DNA from: Gemmatimonadota bacterium
GTDB lineage: Bacteria; Gemmatimonadota; Gemmatimonadetes; Longimicrobiales; Gaopeijiaceae
Length of the DNA stretch: 64,000 bases
Assembly (NCBI GenBank): GCA_016873995.1
Contig: VGVR01000011.1
Coordinates: 22,235-86,234, forward strand
Reading direction: 5' to 3'
Shown: positions 1 through 7,555 of the stretch, piece after piece
How the letters are laid out: the number at the start of each line of letters is the position of its first letter
Numbering within the stretch: the stretch's first letter is position 1
The notes under the pieces: generated by a model
Database searches by the model: none
What the model was told of the DNA's origin: nothing
What the model saw: only the letters and a program-made list of their open reading frames with translations
Position numbers and translations under genes: made by a program

Positions 1-246
1 CCGCCGCCGGACGTACTCGCCCTCGCCAAGCAGCACCCGATCGTCATCATGACCGGCAGCGGAGACTTCAACCGTGAGGAGTGCCGTCTCACCGCCGCGG
101 CATACCAACGGGAAGGGTTCACCGACCTGCACCTCGTGGACATCGACGGCATGGGACACGAGATGCCTTCTGCCGAGAACTTCGGGCGCAGGTTGGACCT
201 GCTGCTCGCCTCGTCCGCGGCTGCGAGGAATGCCGCGGCTAACTAG
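1..246 (+). CDS. C-terminal fragment of an alpha/beta-hydrolase (esterase/PHB-depolymerase-like)
   Basis: The reading frame is open from base 1, so the start lies outside the window; 81 codons are visible. The piece contains a strand followed by an acid-site region (IVIMTGSGDFN) and then a HLVDIDGMGHEMP segment. That is how the last catalytic Asp and His of secreted esterases of this class are arranged, with His in GMGHEMP as the presumed catalytic His. It is followed by a short Ala-rich tail. Its stop codon (244-246) interlocks with the stop of the convergent gene (243-245) in a CTAG. Family assignment rests on this tail only. Confidence 0.6.
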   Translation, partial: PPPDVLALAKQHPIVIMTGSGDFNREECRLTAAAYQREGFTDLHLVDIDGMGHEMPSAENFGRRLDLLLASSAAARNAAAN

Positions 247-1022
247 CGGACCTCGGCTCCCCAGCGCTCCAACATCCAGCGACCGGCGACGCGAAGCACG
301 GGCACGTAGGCCCCCATCATGTAGTGACCCGCTCCGGGCAGCACCCGCATCTCCACGGGATGACCGCGAGCCGCGAGCGCCGCGTACGCCTCTTCCGCTG
401 GCCCGAACGGAACCACCTCGTCGTCCGGACTGTGGATGATGAAGAGCGGGATGCGCAGGCCCGCGATCTCGGGGGCGCCCGGTGAGCCGGCCATGACGAT
501 CGCCCCCGTAAATACATCGCCGTGGCGCGCAGCGATGTACCACGTGCCGCGCCCACCCATGCTGAACCCGGTGACGAGGACGCGCGCGCGATCGATGGCG
601 TGCTCCGCCATGACGTGCTCGACCAACGCCAGCACGGCATGCTCCGAGCGGGCGGTCGCCCAACTCCGGTCGGGGACGTCGGGTGCCACGATCACCGCAC
701 CCCAGGAGCGCAGCGCCGGCTCGACGATCCCCTGCATGAACTCGCTGCCGTAGAACTCGCCGCGGCCGCCGGGATGCAGCGCGAGCACGAGCGGTCGCGG
801 AGCGCCGCGGGAGCGGTCGTAACCCGCTGGCAGCCCGAGGCCGTAGCGGATCGATGTGCCATCGCCGAGTGCGAGCGAGGTCTCCTCGATGGTCGGCGGC
901 TGTGGGGCCTGCGCCAGCGCGTGACCGGGCGCGGCCGCCGAAAGGAGTATCACCGTGGCGAACCCCGCCAGCAGCGTCACACCCGCGAACATCGACGACG
1001 AGTGAGCAAGCCGTCGCCTCAT
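243..1022 (-). CDS. Secreted alpha/beta-hydrolase, dienelactone-hydrolase/esterase type
   Basis: A 259-residue protein. The start is the ATG at 1022, which overlaps the upstream stop as ATGA. The open frame continues further upstream, but that part is the shadow of the neighbouring gene. Residues 1-38 form a signal peptide ending ALAQ. The catalytic triad is visible: Ser154 in GFSMGG, Asp200/201 in the HSPDDEVVP segment, and His233 in GAGHYM. LALHPGG near residue 82 supplies the oxyanion region. It is the last gene of a three-gene minus-strand operon with a quinoprotein and a lipocalin-like protein, so it may act on an ester or lactone product of the dehydrogenase. The substrate cannot be read from sequence. 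Confidence 0.8.
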   Translation of the reverse strand: MRRRLAHSSSMFAGVTLLAGFATVILLSAAAPGHALAQAPQPPTIEETSLALGDGTSIRYGLGLPAGYDRSRGAPRPLVLALHPGGRGEFYGSEFMQGIVEPALRSWGAVIVAPDVPDRSWATARSEHAVLALVEHVMAEHAIDRARVLVTGFSMGGRGTWYIAARHGDVFTGAIVMAGSPGAPEIAGLRIPLFIIHSPDDEVVPFGPAEEAYAALAARGHPVEMRVLPGAGHYMMGAYVPVLRVAGRWMLERWGAEVR

Positions 1023-1504
1023 CGCACGCGCAGCAGGCGGACGGTGGACGGGTTTCGCACCGGACCGCCCTCCGTCGCAGTCGTCGTCATCCACAGCGTA
1101 TCGGCACTCAAGTGGAACGAGTACTCGTTGAAGGCGCCGGGTGCCATCGCGTCCGGATTCTTGGCCACGATGGGGCGGCGGGTCATCGTGCTCCCCGACA
1201 CCTCGAACGTCCCGGCGTTCGCGGTGAACGGATTCCATACGGTCGCCAGGATCTCCGCAGTCGCCGGCCCCGGAGGCAGAGGCGGGCGGGGCGTGTCGCT
1301 GGTCACGAACGTGTAGCTGTAGTGCCGCCCCGTGAACAGCAGCAGGCCCGGCTGTGGCGACTCGACCGTGCGCGCACCCGGCCCGCTGACCTCGATCTCC
1401 ACCACCCTCCAGGCGCCTTGGAGGCCGGGCGGAGCCGCCTGCGCGTCGACGCCCCGCGCCGCGGCCATCGCGGCGACACACATCGCGAGCGCGAGACCTC
1501 TCAC
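1019..1504 (-). CDS. Secreted lipocalin-like domain protein
   Basis: A 161-residue protein if the GTG at 1504 is used; an ATG at 1483 is the alternative and would leave a poor signal peptide. The N-terminus is a short hydrophobic signal ending VDAQ. The body starts GLQGAWRVVEIEV and continues as short beta strands with GRHYSYTF, WNPFTANAGTFEVSG and EYSFHLSADTLWMT. These are typical of the lipocalin-like (calycin) domain of about 130 residues found in secreted bacterial proteins. It sits 8 bp after the quinoprotein stop and overlaps the hydrolase start by 4 bp, so the three genes are probably co-translated. No ligand is predictable. Confidence 0.72.
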   Translation of the reverse strand: MRGLALAMCVAAMAAARGVDAQAAPPGLQGAWRVVEIEVSGPGARTVESPQPGLLLFTGRHYSYTFVTSDTPRPPLPPGPATAEILATVWNPFTANAGTFEVSGSTMTRRPIVAKNPDAMAPGAFNEYSFHLSADTLWMTTTATEGGPVRNPSTVRLLRVR

Positions 1505-1512
1505 TCGAGGCG

Positions 1513-3192
1513 TCAGGGAAGTACGAACGTGTGCACGCTGGGCGGAGCGTTCCCACCCATGATCGTCACGTACTGGCGGCCGTCGAGCTCGTAGGTCACG
1601 GGCGTGGAGGGCTGATCGCCGACGGGTGCCTCCCAGAGGAGCCGGCCCGCAGCCGCGTCGAGCGCGACGATGCGGTTGCGCGAACCCCAGAACACCAGGC
1701 CTCCCCCAGTCGAGAGGGCACCGCCGTTCTGGCCGTCGGTCTCGAAGCGCCACACCTCGCGGTTGGCCACCGGGTCCCACGCCTTGAGCGCACCGGCTGG
1801 CCCGCGCAGGGGCGGCGGGTCCGGCCGCACGACGTCGGCGCCCCGGGCAACGCCCAAGTTGCGCTGCCCCTGTCGGTAGTTCACCTGCACCATCTCGTAC
1901 CATGATTGGTTGTTCTGCATGGGCAGGTAGACGAGCTGCGTCTGCGGATTCCATGCGAACGGCCGCCAGTTCGCCGCACCCCCGGGTCCGGGCGAAAGCC
2001 AGGCACCGCGCCCGTTCATCCCGTAGCGCGCTTCGGGCGTCTCGATCGGGCGGCCGGTCTCCGGGTCCACGCCGGACGCCCACGTAACTTCGTCGGCGAA
2101 CGCAGACGCAGAGATGAACTCGCCGTTGATGCGATCGATCACGTAGAAGAACCCGTTCTTCGGCGCCTGTACGACGACGGCACGCTGGCGCCCCTCGATG
2201 GTCAGGTCGAGGAGCATCATGGGCTGCACGGCCGTGTAGTCCCAGTCGTCGCCCGGCGTATTCTGATAGTGCCACACGTACTCGCCCGTCTCGGCGCGGA
2301 GGGCCACGATCGACGCGAGGTACAGGTTGTCGCCGCCGCCGGGGCTGCGTTGATCGCGACTCCACGGCGCGCCGTTACCCGTGCCGACGTACAGCAGGCC
2401 GAGGCGCGGATCGTAGGCGAGCGCATCCCAAACCGTGCCGCCGCCACCTACCACCCACCACTCCCCGCTCCACGTCTCCGCCGCTCGCCGCATCGCCTCG
2501 TTCTCGAACCCGAGGGCCGGGTTGCCGGGGACGGTGTGCCACCGCCAGGAGAGCTCGCCCGTCTCCGCGTCGTACGCAGACACGTAGCCCCGCACGCCGA
2601 ACTCGGCCCCCGAGTTGCCGATGATCACGTTCCCCGCCACCACGCGCGGTGCCTGCGTGATGCTGTAGTCGCTGTCCCGCGGCGTGGTCTGCACGGCCCA
2701 GCGAACGATGCCCGTCGCGCGGTCGAGCGCCACGAGGCGCCCGTCCAGCACACCCACGTAGACCTTGTCGCCGAACACGGCGACGCCTCGGTTCACGTTG
2801 CCGCAGCATACGCTCGGTCCCCCCTGCTCCTCCTCGGGGATGCCCGGGTCCCAGTGCCAGAGCAGCTCACCCGTGCGCGCGTCGAGCGCGAACACGTAGC
2901 TGTACGGTCCGGTGGCGTAGATCACGCCGTCGACTACGAGCGGCGTCGCCTCGGGCCGGGCCCCCGTCTTGGGGAGCGTCCAGCTCCACGCCGGGCGGAG
3001 TTGGCCCACGTTCGCGGTGGTGATGTCCGACAGCGGGCTATAGTGCGTCTCCGCATAGTCGCGACCGTAGGTCAACCACTCGGCGGGGTCGGCGCGGGCG
3101 ATACGCGCCTCGTCGACCTGCGCCGCCGCCGACGCCACGGAAACACACAGAAGGAGAGTCGACGCGAAGACGGCCAGGGAGCGGGGGGTCAT
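1513..3192 (-). CDS. PQQ-dependent dehydrogenase, eight-bladed quinoprotein
   Basis: A 559-residue protein with an ideal AGGAGG four bases before the ATG at 3192, and a signal peptide ending ASAAAQ. The protein starts with the family signature W-L-T-Y-G-R-D-Y-A-E-T-H-Y-S-P and has repeated W-motif propeller strands (for example TGELLWHWDPG, TGEYVWHYQNTPGDDWDY). The adjacent Cys129-Cys130 in VCCGNVNRG matches the vicinal disulfide ring of PQQ alcohol dehydrogenases. The Asp in GDDWDY (about residue 318) is in the position of the catalytic aspartate. No cytochrome c domain follows, so an external cytochrome is needed. It heads the operon with the lipocalin-like and hydrolase genes. The substrate (alcohol or sugar) is unknown. 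Confidence 0.88.
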   Translation of the reverse strand: MTPRSLAVFASTLLLCVSVASAAAQVDEARIARADPAEWLTYGRDYAETHYSPLSDITTANVGQLRPAWSWTLPKTGARPEATPLVVDGVIYATGPYSYVFALDARTGELLWHWDPGIPEEEQGGPSVCCGNVNRGVAVFGDKVYVGVLDGRLVALDRATGIVRWAVQTTPRDSDYSITQAPRVVAGNVIIGNSGAEFGVRGYVSAYDAETGELSWRWHTVPGNPALGFENEAMRRAAETWSGEWWVVGGGGTVWDALAYDPRLGLLYVGTGNGAPWSRDQRSPGGGDNLYLASIVALRAETGEYVWHYQNTPGDDWDYTAVQPMMLLDLTIEGRQRAVVVQAPKNGFFYVIDRINGEFISASAFADEVTWASGVDPETGRPIETPEARYGMNGRGAWLSPGPGGAANWRPFAWNPQTQLVYLPMQNNQSWYEMVQVNYRQGQRNLGVARGADVVRPDPPPLRGPAGALKAWDPVANREVWRFETDGQNGGALSTGGGLVFWGSRNRIVALDAAAGRLLWEAPVGDQPSTPVTYELDGRQYVTIMGGNAPPSVHTFVLP

Positions 3193-3740
3193 GAAGCCTC
3201 CTGAGAGCGGTCGGTCGCGCTGAGTATCGGCGATCGGCCCGCACCTCCGCCAGTGAGCGGCCGAGGTCCAGGTGGTTCCCTCCCCCGAAATCGACCACGG
3301 CCGCACACGACTCGTCGTGAGCGGCTGTGGGTCGCTCCGGCCTACCTCTCCAGGCGCCGATGAGCTTCCTGGCGCCGCAGCCCACCCACTTCCAAGTGGA
3401 GACGTCGGCCAAAATACGCCCAACCTTCTGTCTCCATTGCACTTACACGTTCCGCCCGCCCCCGAAGGGGCCTCGGCAGCGGCTCCGAATCGGGATACGT
3501 GCACCCTTTCGGTGCGTGTATTGGATACCGGCGCCCGGTCCTCCCGTGGCCGCCGCTCGCCTACCATCATGGGCCGGCAGAGTAGTGGCCTCGGAAAGCC
3601 GCGCAGTGGACGTCGGGTTGTTCAAATCGCCCCTTCACGGGACATTCCTTCCCCGAACGAACCGGCCCTGCCGCGGGAGCCATAGCGGACGAGTGGCCGA
3701 GGGTTCACCGAATCCAGGCGAACGAGCTTCCGAAGAGACC
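3193..3740. other. 548-bp gene-free divergent region between the quinoprotein and Bat operons
   Basis: No convincing coding frame is present on either strand: the ORFs crossing it lack ribosome sites and family resemblance. It must hold the promoters of both divergent operons, but I found no confident -35/-10 pair. It does contain compact inverted repeats: CCACTT-cc-AAGTGG at 3386-3399, GCCCC-CGAA-GGGGC at 3458-3471, and a longer hairpin at 3495-3521. These could be operator or RNA structures. A stretch near 3690-3712 looks vaguely like tRNA arms but does not fold. Confidence 0.5.
3495..3521 (+). repeat. Inverted repeat able to form an 11-bp hairpin
   Basis: ATACGTGCACC (3495-3505), loop CTTTC, GGTGCGTGTAT (3511-3521). 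All 11 positions pair if two G-U wobbles are allowed. It lies 220 bp upstream of the Bat operon start and 300 bp from the quinoprotein start. There is no T-run after it on either strand, so it is not an obvious terminator. It may be an operator or a leader-RNA stem; no function is assigned. Confidence 0.4.
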
Positions 3741-4766
3741 ATGCAGCCGGGCACACCGAGTCGCCGGAGGGGCACTCTCATGGGGCTCCTCGTGCTGTGC
3801 CTCTTCAGCCGAAGCGTCTCGGCCCAAACGGCCGAGCCCGTTGCGACGCTCTCCCTGGACAGCGTCGCGATCGCACAGGTCTTCGAGCTGCGCGTCCGCG
3901 TGCACGTGCCACCGGGAATCGTCGTGTACTTTCCGGACACCATCCCCGCGACGGAGGAGATCGAGAGCTTCGGGTCCGTGAGCTGGCAGTCGCGAAGGGC
4001 GCCGGACGGCGGCGCAGAGCTCACACTCGTCTACCCGCTCATCCCCTTCGGTGCCGGCACGACCAGCGTCCCTGGGGTGGACATCGTCACGACTCCCCTC
4101 TCGGCAGGAGCACCCGGCGAGTCGATCGCGGACGGCTCCCGAGTGGGTGCGTGGAGCGACGTGCCCCGCGGCCTCGCCCCAGGCATCACCCGGGTTCGCA
4201 CGCCCGACCTGACCGTGCGGGTGCGCCCGCTCCAGACTGCCGAAGACATCGTGGCGGGCGTGTCCCCTCGCGGGCCCGACGACGTGATGGGGATCGGCTG
4301 GAGTCCCTGGACCATACTGTTTCTTTCGGTATTCACTGCGCTATTCGTGGTGGCGTGCGCCCCGTGGGTGCGGAGCCTACTCGCTGCGATTCCCCATCGC
4401 CTCCACGTGCCGGATACCAGACCGATGACCGCGGAGGAGGCACGCATCGCGGCGCTCGCAGAGCTCGAGCGCATCGCAGCGACGCCCTATCTGGTGGAGG
4501 CTGAGCGCAGTCTCTACGGCGCCACGAGCGGTGCGGTCCGCGGGTACGTCCAGCGGCTGGATCCCGAATGGGGGCCCGGCCTCACGAGTACGGAGCTCAT
4601 GGACGGACTGGGAGCAAGCGAAGCCAACGGCGCTGGGCTCGCCGAGGAGATGTTCGTCGCGGAACGCGTCAAGTTCGGTCGACACCGCACCGGCGGCTCG
4701 GCCTTCGCCGCTCACCTCGGGGCGTTGAGGGACTGGCTCTCCACCAAGGGCTCGGGTCACCTGTGA
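3741..4766 (+). CDS. BatD/DUF4381-like membrane protein of the Bat operon
   Basis: A 341-residue protein. The ATG at 3741 is chosen; ATG 3780 would also keep the signal sequence, which ends SVSAQ near residue 28. The exported half is a beta-rich domain of the kind seen in BatD proteins (VATLSLDSVAIAQVFELRVRV, TLVYPLIPFGAGTTSVPGVDI). One membrane segment follows at about residues 188-210 (WTILFLSVFTALFVVACAP). The C-terminal cytoplasmic part is helical and resembles the end of DUF4381/BatD proteins (AVRGYVQRLDPEWGPGLTSTEL). The next gene starts inside its stop codon (GTGA). Such proteins work with VWA proteins in envelope stress or complex assembly; the exact role is not established. Confidence 0.68.
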   Translation: MQPGTPSRRRGTLMGLLVLCLFSRSVSAQTAEPVATLSLDSVAIAQVFELRVRVHVPPGIVVYFPDTIPATEEIESFGSVSWQSRRAPDGGAELTLVYPLIPFGAGTTSVPGVDIVTTPLSAGAPGESIADGSRVGAWSDVPRGLAPGITRVRTPDLTVRVRPLQTAEDIVAGVSPRGPDDVMGIGWSPWTILFLSVFTALFVVACAPWVRSLLAAIPHRLHVPDTRPMTAEEARIAALAELERIAATPYLVEAERSLYGATSGAVRGYVQRLDPEWGPGLTSTELMDGLGASEANGAGLAEEMFVAERVKFGRHRTGGSAFAAHLGALRDWLSTKGSGHL

Positions 4767-5713
4767 GCCTGGAATTCACCCGCCCGCTCTGGCTGGTCCT
4801 GCTCGCTGCTCTGCCGTTCTGGTACTGGTGGATCCGGCCGCGCGAGCGATGGGGCCTTCTGGTTGCACGCGGGGACGAGGCCGGCGAAGCCGCGCTGAGC
4901 CTCTGGCTGGCGCGCTGCCTGGAGCTGCTTCCACCGCTCCTGCGCGGCGGGGGCGTGGCGTGCCTCATGGTCGTTCTCGCCGACCCGCAGCTCGTCCGCA
5001 CGTACGAGGAGCCCCTGACGGAAGGGGTGGCCATTGCGGTGGCCATCGACCTTTCGACGTCCATGGGCGCGCGAGACATATCTGCCAGGGCGTCCCGGCT
5101 CCAGGCCGCCAAGGGCACGGTACTCGACTTTCTCGAGGGCCGCTCCGACGATGTCGCGGTGGTGGCGTTCGGGGGAGAGGCCCTGACTCGGATGCCCCTC
5201 ACGCGCGATCACTACGTCGTCCGGGAAGTGGTGAACGACCTCGATTCGCGCCTGCTGCTGGACGGCACGGACCTCGCCGCGGCCATCACGGCCGGCGCCG
5301 GCCTGCTGCGCGATGCGCCGCACCGGTCGAAGATGCTGATCCTTCTCACGGACGGCGCCCACAACGGCGAGGGGATCACGCCCGCACTCGCGGCCCGAGC
5401 CGCAGCTGCTTTCGACGTGCGCATCTACCCGATCGCGATCGGCACGGACTACATGCTCGCCCGTGACATCGACGAGATGGAGACGGTGCTCACCCAGGCC
5501 GCCGTCATCACCAACGGCCGCTATTTCCGCGCAACGGACGTGGAAGCGCTCGAGCTGATCTACGAAGAGATCGATCGGCTCGCCGCACCCTCCGAGGAGG
5601 TCGTCGTCCGCACCGAGTTCACACCACTCGCGCGCTGGTTCCTGCTCGCGTCGGTGCCGCTGCTGCTTCTCGGAGCGTTGCTCCGGGGCTCGCGCTGGGG
5701 CGTGCTGCCATGA
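4763..5713 (+). CDS. VWA-domain membrane protein, BatA type
   Basis: A 316-residue protein starting at the GTG that overlaps the upstream stop (GTGA). The N-terminal SLEFTRPLWLVLLAALPFWYWW is the usual BatA opening, a membrane helix. A second hydrophobic stretch lies near residues 60-76 and a third at the C-terminus (WFLLASVPLLLLGALL). The VWA domain lies between them, with the MIDAS motif DLSTSMG at about residue 96 and the companion Thr/Asp loops (GTDLAAAI, LTDGAHN). The architecture TM-TM-VWA-TM is that of Bat/aerotolerance proteins. It is coupled to the next VWA gene by an ATGA overlap. Confidence 0.82.
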   Translation: MSLEFTRPLWLVLLAALPFWYWWIRPRERWGLLVARGDEAGEAALSLWLARCLELLPPLLRGGGVACLMVVLADPQLVRTYEEPLTEGVAIAVAIDLSTSMGARDISARASRLQAAKGTVLDFLEGRSDDVAVVAFGGEALTRMPLTRDHYVVREVVNDLDSRLLLDGTDLAAAITAGAGLLRDAPHRSKMLILLTDGAHNGEGITPALAARAAAAFDVRIYPIAIGTDYMLARDIDEMETVLTQAAVITNGRYFRATDVEALELIYEEIDRLAAPSEEVVVRTEFTPLARWFLLASVPLLLLGALLRGSRWGVLP

Positions 5714-6717
5714 CGCTGCGCTACCCCGAGTTGGCAGCGCTGGCGCCGTTCATGGCGCTGGTCCTCGCGCTCGCGCTCGGCACGCAGTGGCGTCGCCGCA
5801 AGCGACTCGCGCAGGCGTACGACACCTTGGCGACGGGACGACTGCTCCCCTCGACACCGAACCGCTACCCGCGAGCGCGGCTCGCCTGCCTGGTCACGGC
5901 AGGCCTGGCGGTCGGGCTCGCCTCCGCCGGACCGGCCTGGGTCGACTCCGACGATTCACCGCCTCCTCCACTCGACCTCGCTCTGGTGGTGGACCTCTCC
6001 CTATCCATGGGTGCGACAGACGCACTGCCGAGCCGGATCGCTCGGGCCCGCGACGTGGTCGTGCGACTCACGGAGGAGCTCCCATCCGCGCGCTTCTCAC
6101 TCGTCACGTTCGCGGGCTGGCCGTACGCGCTCCTGCCCGCGACAGACGACGCGAACCTCGTGCGCTACTTTACGGATTCGCTCCGCGTCGAGCTGGTGCG
6201 TGAGCTCGACCGGGGAAGCGCCCTCGGTGAGGCGCTGTACCTCGCCAGCGCAACCGCAGAGGCGCGCGCTCGGCCGGACGCGCGACGCGTGGTACTCGTC
6301 CTCTCGGATGGTGACGTTCAGGACGAGACGAGCGTCGCGGACGTAGCTTCGGAGCTGTCTGCCGCAGGGGTCGAGATCTGGGCTGCCGGAATCGGATCGG
6401 AGCGCGGTGCCACAGTCTTCGCGGGAACCGAGCCCGTCATGGACGGCGATACACCCGTCGTAGCGGCCATGAATGCTGATTTGCTGCGCGCGCTTGCCGA
6501 CGCCGGGGGCGGCACCTACGAAGACGGGACCGACGAGGGGGGCCTGGAAGCGCTCGTGGCGGAAATGCAGGCCATCAGCGGAGACGCGCGCGGATCGGGC
6601 CCGCCCGTCGATGCCACCTTCCTCCTCGTACTGCTCGCGGTACCGCTCCTCCTCTGGGATGGCGCAGCAGACGCGGGACGGGGAACGATCGCCCTCGGTC
6701 CGAAGGCGCGCGCATGA
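5710..6717 (+). CDS. VWA-domain membrane protein, BatB type
   Basis: A 335-residue protein whose ATG overlaps the preceding stop by four bases. It repeats the plan of its upstream neighbour: N-terminal helix (LAALAPFMALVLALALGT), a second helix near residues 57-75, a VWA domain with MIDAS DLSLSMG at about residue 95 and LSDGDVQDE further on, and a C-terminal helix (ATFLLVLLAVPLLLW). The VWA domain also shows LVTFAGWPYALLPAT, a common BatB segment. It probably pairs with the BatA-like protein through metal-dependent VWA contacts. The following TPR gene begins inside its stop (ATGA). Confidence 0.82.
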   Translation: MTLRYPELAALAPFMALVLALALGTQWRRRKRLAQAYDTLATGRLLPSTPNRYPRARLACLVTAGLAVGLASAGPAWVDSDDSPPPPLDLALVVDLSLSMGATDALPSRIARARDVVVRLTEELPSARFSLVTFAGWPYALLPATDDANLVRYFTDSLRVELVRELDRGSALGEALYLASATAEARARPDARRVVLVLSDGDVQDETSVADVASELSAAGVEIWAAGIGSERGATVFAGTEPVMDGDTPVVAAMNADLLRALADAGGGTYEDGTDEGGLEALVAEMQAISGDARGSGPPVDATFLLVLLAVPLLLWDGAADAGRGTIALGPKARA

Positions 6718-7493
6718 ACGCGCCACGACTCGCGAGCGGGCGGCGTCGCCTGCTGCTCGTGCTGGTCTCCTTGTTGGGGATCGCCATCACGCTGCGGGCC
6801 GACCGGGCCAGCGAAGCGCGAGCGAACCGTCTCCACCGTGGAGATCGGCTCGCGGAAGCGCGGGCCACCTACGAGGCGCGCCTGAGCGCGGAGCCCGGCT
6901 CGGTGCGGCTGCGGTACAACTTGGGCACGACGCTGCTCCGCACGGACGAGCCGGAGACGTTCGCGGAGCTGGCCACCGCCAGTGGCACCGCGGACGAAGA
7001 GTTGCGCGTGCGGGCGTTCTACAATCTCGGCCTGTGGAGCCTCATCCGCGCCATCGTCGCGGTCTCGGCCGACTCGGCGCTCTTCCACGCAGCCAACTCC
7101 GTGGAGGCGAACAAGAGCGCGCTCCGGATGGAGCCGGAGCACACGAACGCCTCGTGGAACCTGTGGCTCGCGCAGCGGATCCTGGCCACGGCCGCGCCCG
7201 AGCTGGGTATGAACGACCCCGGCGACATCAACGGACCGGACAACATCGGCGAGCGTCTGGAGTCACCGAACCCGATGGACCCGTCGCAGACGGAAGGTGT
7301 CGACGACGCGGGCGCACCCGCCGAAGACGAGGCGCTCGCAGGCGAGGACGAGGGGCCGCTCGCGCCGCGTGAGGCCGAACAGATCCTCGGCTCGGGCCAC
7401 CGGAACCCGTCGACCATGATCGACAAGCTGCTCTATCGCGAGGGGCGGAACCGCCGCCGACAGGGGTCCTTCGTTGACGGGCCGCCCTGGTAG
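6714..7493 (+). CDS. TPR-containing protein of the Bat operon
   Basis: A 259-residue protein. The N-terminus is a signal or anchor (RRRLLLVLVSLLGIAITLRA). Residues 35-165 hold tetratricopeptide-like helices (ARANRLHRGDRLAEARATYEA, VRLRYNLGTTLLR, ALRMEPEHTNASWNLWLAQ). The last third is acidic, Pro/Asp-rich and probably disordered, ending with a conserved-looking ILGSGHRNPSTM stretch. BatB/BatC-type operons often end with such a TPR protein thought to scaffold the complex. A perfect hairpin follows directly. MoxR and DUF58 partners are not in this window. Confidence 0.72.
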   Translation: MNAPRLASGRRRLLLVLVSLLGIAITLRADRASEARANRLHRGDRLAEARATYEARLSAEPGSVRLRYNLGTTLLRTDEPETFAELATASGTADEELRVRAFYNLGLWSLIRAIVAVSADSALFHAANSVEANKSALRMEPEHTNASWNLWLAQRILATAAPELGMNDPGDINGPDNIGERLESPNPMDPSQTEGVDDAGAPAEDEALAGEDEGPLAPREAEQILGSGHRNPSTMIDKLLYREGRNRRRQGSFVDGPPW

Positions 7494-7500
7494 ACCGACG

Positions 7501-7527
7501 CGGCGGACCGTCGTGTACGGTCCGCCG
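7501..7527. terminator. Bidirectional terminator-like hairpin between convergent genes
   Basis: CGGCGGACCGT (7501-7511), loop CGTGT, ACGGTCCGCCG (7517-7527) is a perfect 11-bp G+C-rich stem. It sits 8 bp after the Bat operon stop and 28 bp beyond the gamma-glutamyltransferase stop, exactly where a shared terminator is expected. No clear T-run follows, so efficiency is uncertain. Confidence 0.65.
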
Positions 7528-7555
7528 TCAGGCTCCCGCGCGACCTCGGACGCGG

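Noticed and set aside
3600..3720. tRNA-like pieces (a T-loop-like TTCAAAT and a GTGGCCGAG D-arm-like stretch)
   Set aside because: The arms do not combine into a cloverleaf with an acceptor stem; the matches are isolated and probably chance.
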